47,220 nucleotides of DNA from the NCBI GenBank assembly GCA_040882555.1, contig JBBEBC010000008.1:1-47220 (forward strand), read 5' to 3'. A model generated the notes under the pieces. It searched no databases and was not told the origin of the DNA. It worked only from the letters and a program-made list of their open reading frames with translations. The position numbers and the translations under genes are program-made. Of this stretch, positions 45,102 through 47,220 are shown in pieces; the stretch's first letter is position 1, and every line of letters starts with the position of its first letter. The stretch is from M30B66 sp040882555. Lineage in GTDB: Bacteria; Bacteroidota; Bacteroidia; M30B66.

Positions 45102-47220
45102 TTATTTTCCACTATTAAGCTTTTCAGCCGGAATCTGATTTTGTGGACTTTCTTTAAGTTCAATTTTCTTATCAAGAATTGAAGTTCCAATCATTCTATC
45201 AGAAGCTGGTTTTCCATATAATTCTGGGTGAAGATATTTTCCTCTTCTGTTCAAAGGCTTAAATGGCTCAACAACCTTCTTGTCAGGGTTCTGTTGAACA
45301 TATGGGTCATTTCTTTGAGCAATAACCTGCCATGAAATTTTCTGACCTGCAACACCACCCGAAATTTCAAATGATCCATTTGCAAGCTCCTTACTAATAT
45401 ATAGTCCTGGTGCTGAAGCGCCGATAGCAGTTAAATTATAGCTGAAGTCGATATTAATTGTTTCAAAATAATTTGGCATTTCTACTATAGCCGTTCCATT
45501 TTCATTAAGTAGGATGTTACCTCGGTAGATGTTCAAAATCTCATTTGATTCAATAGAGAAATGTTTTAAATATTTATTCTCTGGGTCTAGGGGGTGGTCT
45601 ATTAAGAAGGTCTTTGTTCCAGCTGAAGCTAAATCAGCAATCGCAAGAATACTGGTTAAAGAAGCAACTCCAAACCCTCCCGGATCAGAATTTCCGAGAA
45701 CTCCGACAAATCCTCCATTTCCGGTTACGCCTGCAGCATCATCAACGCCGTTATCTACAGCTACATTTAATCCAAAAACTCCTGTTCCAGCATTTTGTTC
45801 TGTTTGACCAAGAACTCCGAAGTATCCAAGACCGCTTACACCAGCATTAACAACCGGAGGGTTTGCTAATGGATTTGCTCCAATGGCCGGGTTTTCATGA
45901 ACACCAAAAACCCCAGAACCACCTATTGTAAAACTTTGCCCCGCAACTCCTTGAAATCCGATACCGCTAACGCCAGCACCACCAGTAGTTCTCAGGTTAT
46001 TTCCAAATACTGCTGAAAAAGCACTTGCCGTTGCAGTTACTTCTCCAGAAACACCTGAAGCAGCAGAAGTAGAAATACCTAATAAAGCTGAATTGTTAGC
46101 TACCGTTGAATTTGTGCTTGCTTCTAAAGCTGCGAATTGATTTGCTGCTACAGTGTTTTCAACTAAAACAGCAACTCCGCTTCCTCCACTAACTCCTGCT
46201 CTTATTGCTATTGAACTTATTGTTCCATTTCCATTCGGCAACGTAACTTGAACAGGTCCTGTATCAGCAGTAACATTTCTTCCAGCTCCAGCTCCTCCAA
46301 AATCATAAGCCGCATCAAGGGTTCCCCCTCCTGTTCCGGCAGGACCTTGTGGTCCTATCGGTCCTATTGGTCCAGCAGGCCCTGTTGGCCCGGCAGGTCC
46401 TTGTGCACCGTTACTTCCTGCTGTACCCGCTGGGCCTTGTGGCCCTATTGGACCTGTAGCACCTGGTGAACCAGGAGCTCCTGCTGCACCTGCTGCGCCC
46501 GATGGTCCCGAAACACCTTGTGGTCCTTGAGGACCTATAGCACCAACACTACCCGCTGGTCCAGCTGGACCTTGCAGTCCCGCTGAGCCTGTAGCTCCTA
46601 CCGGTCCAGCTGGTCCGGTCATGCCTATTGGGCCCTGAACACCAGGAGCACCATCATTTCCTGCAGGCCCTGCAATTCCCGCAGGCCCTTGCGGTCCTGC
46701 TGCACCTCTGCAATCTAATGCATTCCAGAATCCATCATTATTTACATCTTCACTAGCATCTTGTATTCCGTCCCCATTAGTATCCCAACAGTTTAGTCCA
46801 CTTCCTGGTCCGGTTGGTCCTTGTGGCCCAACTGCACCCTGCGGCCCTGCTGGCCCTTGAGATCCGTCATTTCCTGCTGGACCCACTGGCCCTGCAGGGC
46901 CCACTGGACCAGGAGCACCATCAATTCCTGCTGGTCCCTGAGCTCCGTCATTTCCCGCCGGCCCCATAGGTCCTTGAGGTCCAACTGTACCCCCTCCATT
47001 GCCTGCAGATTCTGCGTAAAGAGCATATGGCACAGAAAGCAATTCACTTGAGCCAACTTCTTGATAGGCCGATCCCCCGCTTGGGTCAACTTCAATTTTT
47101 ATGTATTGATTCGCATTATTCCACGTAACATCATCAAATGTTCCAGTAACAGCAGTTCCCCCTCCAATTTTAAGGTTAAACAATCCAAATCCATTTGTAG
47201 TCACAGTATGGGTCTCTGAA
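45102..47220 (-). CDS. Collagen-like surface protein (5' partial)
   Basis: The frame is open to the window edge (codons beyond 47204 continue TVHTES in reverse, that is SETHTV before TTNGFG), so the true start and signal peptide lie outside; a GTG at 47204 is not the start. Within the window are 706 codons. Order from the N-terminus: a beta domain ending SVPYALYAESA; a first Gly-X-Y block of 20 triplets (46803-46982); a Cys-flanked, Asp/Asn-rich Ca-binding segment, CWDTNGDGIQD ... NNDGFWNALDC; a second block of 42 triplets (46329-46706); an Ala/Gly/Val-rich repeat region (GVSGxGxFGVxG motifs); and a C-terminal beta domain (KTFLIDHPLDPENKYLKHF, NIYRGNILLNENG, ISWQVIAQRNDPY). No T9SS tail. The Gly-X-Y blocks hold no lysine. 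Confidence 0.9.
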   Translation of the reverse strand, partial: SETHTVTTNGFGLFNLKIGGGTAVTGTFDDVTWNNANQYIKIEVDPSGGSAYQEVGSSELLSVPYALYAESAGNGGGTVGPQGPMGPAGNDGAQGPAGIDGAPGPVGPAGPVGPAGNDGSQGPAGPQGAVGPQGPTGPGSGLNCWDTNGDGIQDASEDVNNDGFWNALDCRGAAGPQGPAGIAGPAGNDGAPGVQGPIGMTGPAGPVGATGSAGLQGPAGPAGSVGAIGPQGPQGVSGPSGAAGAAGAPGSPGATGPIGPQGPAGTAGSNGAQGPAGPTGPAGPIGPIGPQGPAGTGGGTLDAAYDFGGAGAGRNVTADTGPVQVTLPNGNGTISSIAIRAGVSGGSGVAVLVENTVAANQFAALEASTNSTVANNSALLGISTSAASGVSGEVTATASAFSAVFGNNLRTTGGAGVSGIGFQGVAGQSFTIGGSGVFGVHENPAIGANPLANPPVVNAGVSGLGYFGVLGQTEQNAGTGVFGLNVAVDNGVDDAAGVTGNGGFVGVLGNSDPGGFGVASLTSILAIADLASAGTKTFLIDHPLDPENKYLKHFSIESNEILNIYRGNILLNENGTAIVEMPNYFETINIDFSYNLTAIGASAPGLYISKELANGSFEISGGVAGQKISWQVIAQRNDPYVQQNPDKKVVEPFKPLNRRGKYLHPELYGKPASDRMIGTSILDKKIELKESPQNQIPAEKLNSGK
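46329..46982 (-). repeat. Collagen-like Gly-X-Y blocks
   Basis: Two uninterrupted runs (20 triplets, 46803-46982; 42 triplets, 46329-46706), joined by a 96-bp Cys-containing insert. Pro is often in X and Ala or Gln in Y (GPA, GPQ). Codons repeat only loosely, so this is a mature repeat, but its low complexity makes assembly and read mapping error-prone here. Confidence 0.9.

Noticed and set aside
45529..47095. ORFs on the plus strand and shifted frames across the collagen-like gene
   Set aside because: They are by-products of the repetitive Gly-Pro codons, without starts or composition of real genes.
25414..47220. Idea that the lysyl oxidase cross-links the collagen-like protein
   Set aside because: The two Gly-X-Y blocks contain no lysine, the genes are 18 kb apart on opposite strands, and they share no promoter. 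The C-terminal part has lysines, but this alone does not support the pairing.
1..47220. Prophage, insertion sequence or integron
   Set aside because: No transposase, integrase, terminal repeats of element length or phage structural gene was recognised.

Overview
The window looks like the chromosome of a free-living, probably aquatic member of the Bacteroidota (Flavobacteriales-like). The evidence is AT-rich DNA, a general lack of Shine-Dalgarno sequences, promoter boxes of the TAnnTTTG type, several secreted proteins ending in a type IX secretion (T9SS) C-terminal sorting domain, and family content typical of the phylum (DUF1573, YHYH, DUF2911, DUF3089, DUF4292). No tRNA, rRNA, CRISPR, transposase or phage gene is seen. 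Genes run off both edges.

Layout. 1-4803: a very large surface protein (5' end outside the window) and a fibronectin-III-type secreted protein. 4874-10934: a cluster of exported proteins: two paralogous T9SS cargo proteins flanking a DUF1573 protein, a YHYH-domain protein and an arylsulfotransferase-like protein, closed by a good terminator. 10989-11689: a long gene-free stretch. 11690-18668: a signalling module of CheR methyltransferase, CheB methylesterase, a 1204-residue hybrid histidine kinase with three receiver domains, and a receiver/coiled-coil/PP2C phosphatase. 18805-21392 (minus): a TPR sensor kinase and its NarL-type regulator. 21393-21943: a gene-free stretch with a GC-rich foldable element and a possible 20-residue membrane peptide. 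21944-23782: tRNA hydroxylase TrhO and a crotonase. 23789-25323: two small envelope proteins, one a DUF3089 lipoprotein hydrolase. 25414-27753: a T9SS-exported lysyl oxidase homologue. 27849-32992: a serine hydrolase, a penicillin acylase-family enzyme coupled to a CtlX-like hydrolase, and a DUF2911 protein. 33037-34925 (minus): GNAT acetyltransferase overlapping RseP. 35128-41951: a conserved-looking Bacteroidota envelope operon (flippase, dUTPase, sugar nucleotidyltransferase, TPR lipoprotein, DUF4292 lipoprotein, EnvC-like LytM protein). 41955-42665 (minus): an outer-membrane barrel. 42770-45051: a vitamin K gamma-carboxylase-like membrane protein coupled to a TPR lipoprotein. 45102-47220 (minus): a collagen-like surface protein whose N-terminus lies beyond the window.

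How it fits together. Most genes build or sense the cell envelope. The most striking feature is that three families best known from animal extracellular biology lie within 22 kb: a lysyl oxidase that keeps the copper-binding histidines and both residues that form the quinone cofactor, a gamma-glutamyl carboxylase homologue that keeps the active-site lysine, and a Gly-X-Y collagen-like protein. They are not in one operon, and the collagen repeats contain no lysine, so a direct enzyme-substrate pairing is not supported by the sequence. The second notable system is the CheR/CheB/hybrid-kinase/PP2C module, which has no chemoreceptor or CheA nearby and whose kinase has a Glu/Gln-rich coiled coil that could be the methylation target.
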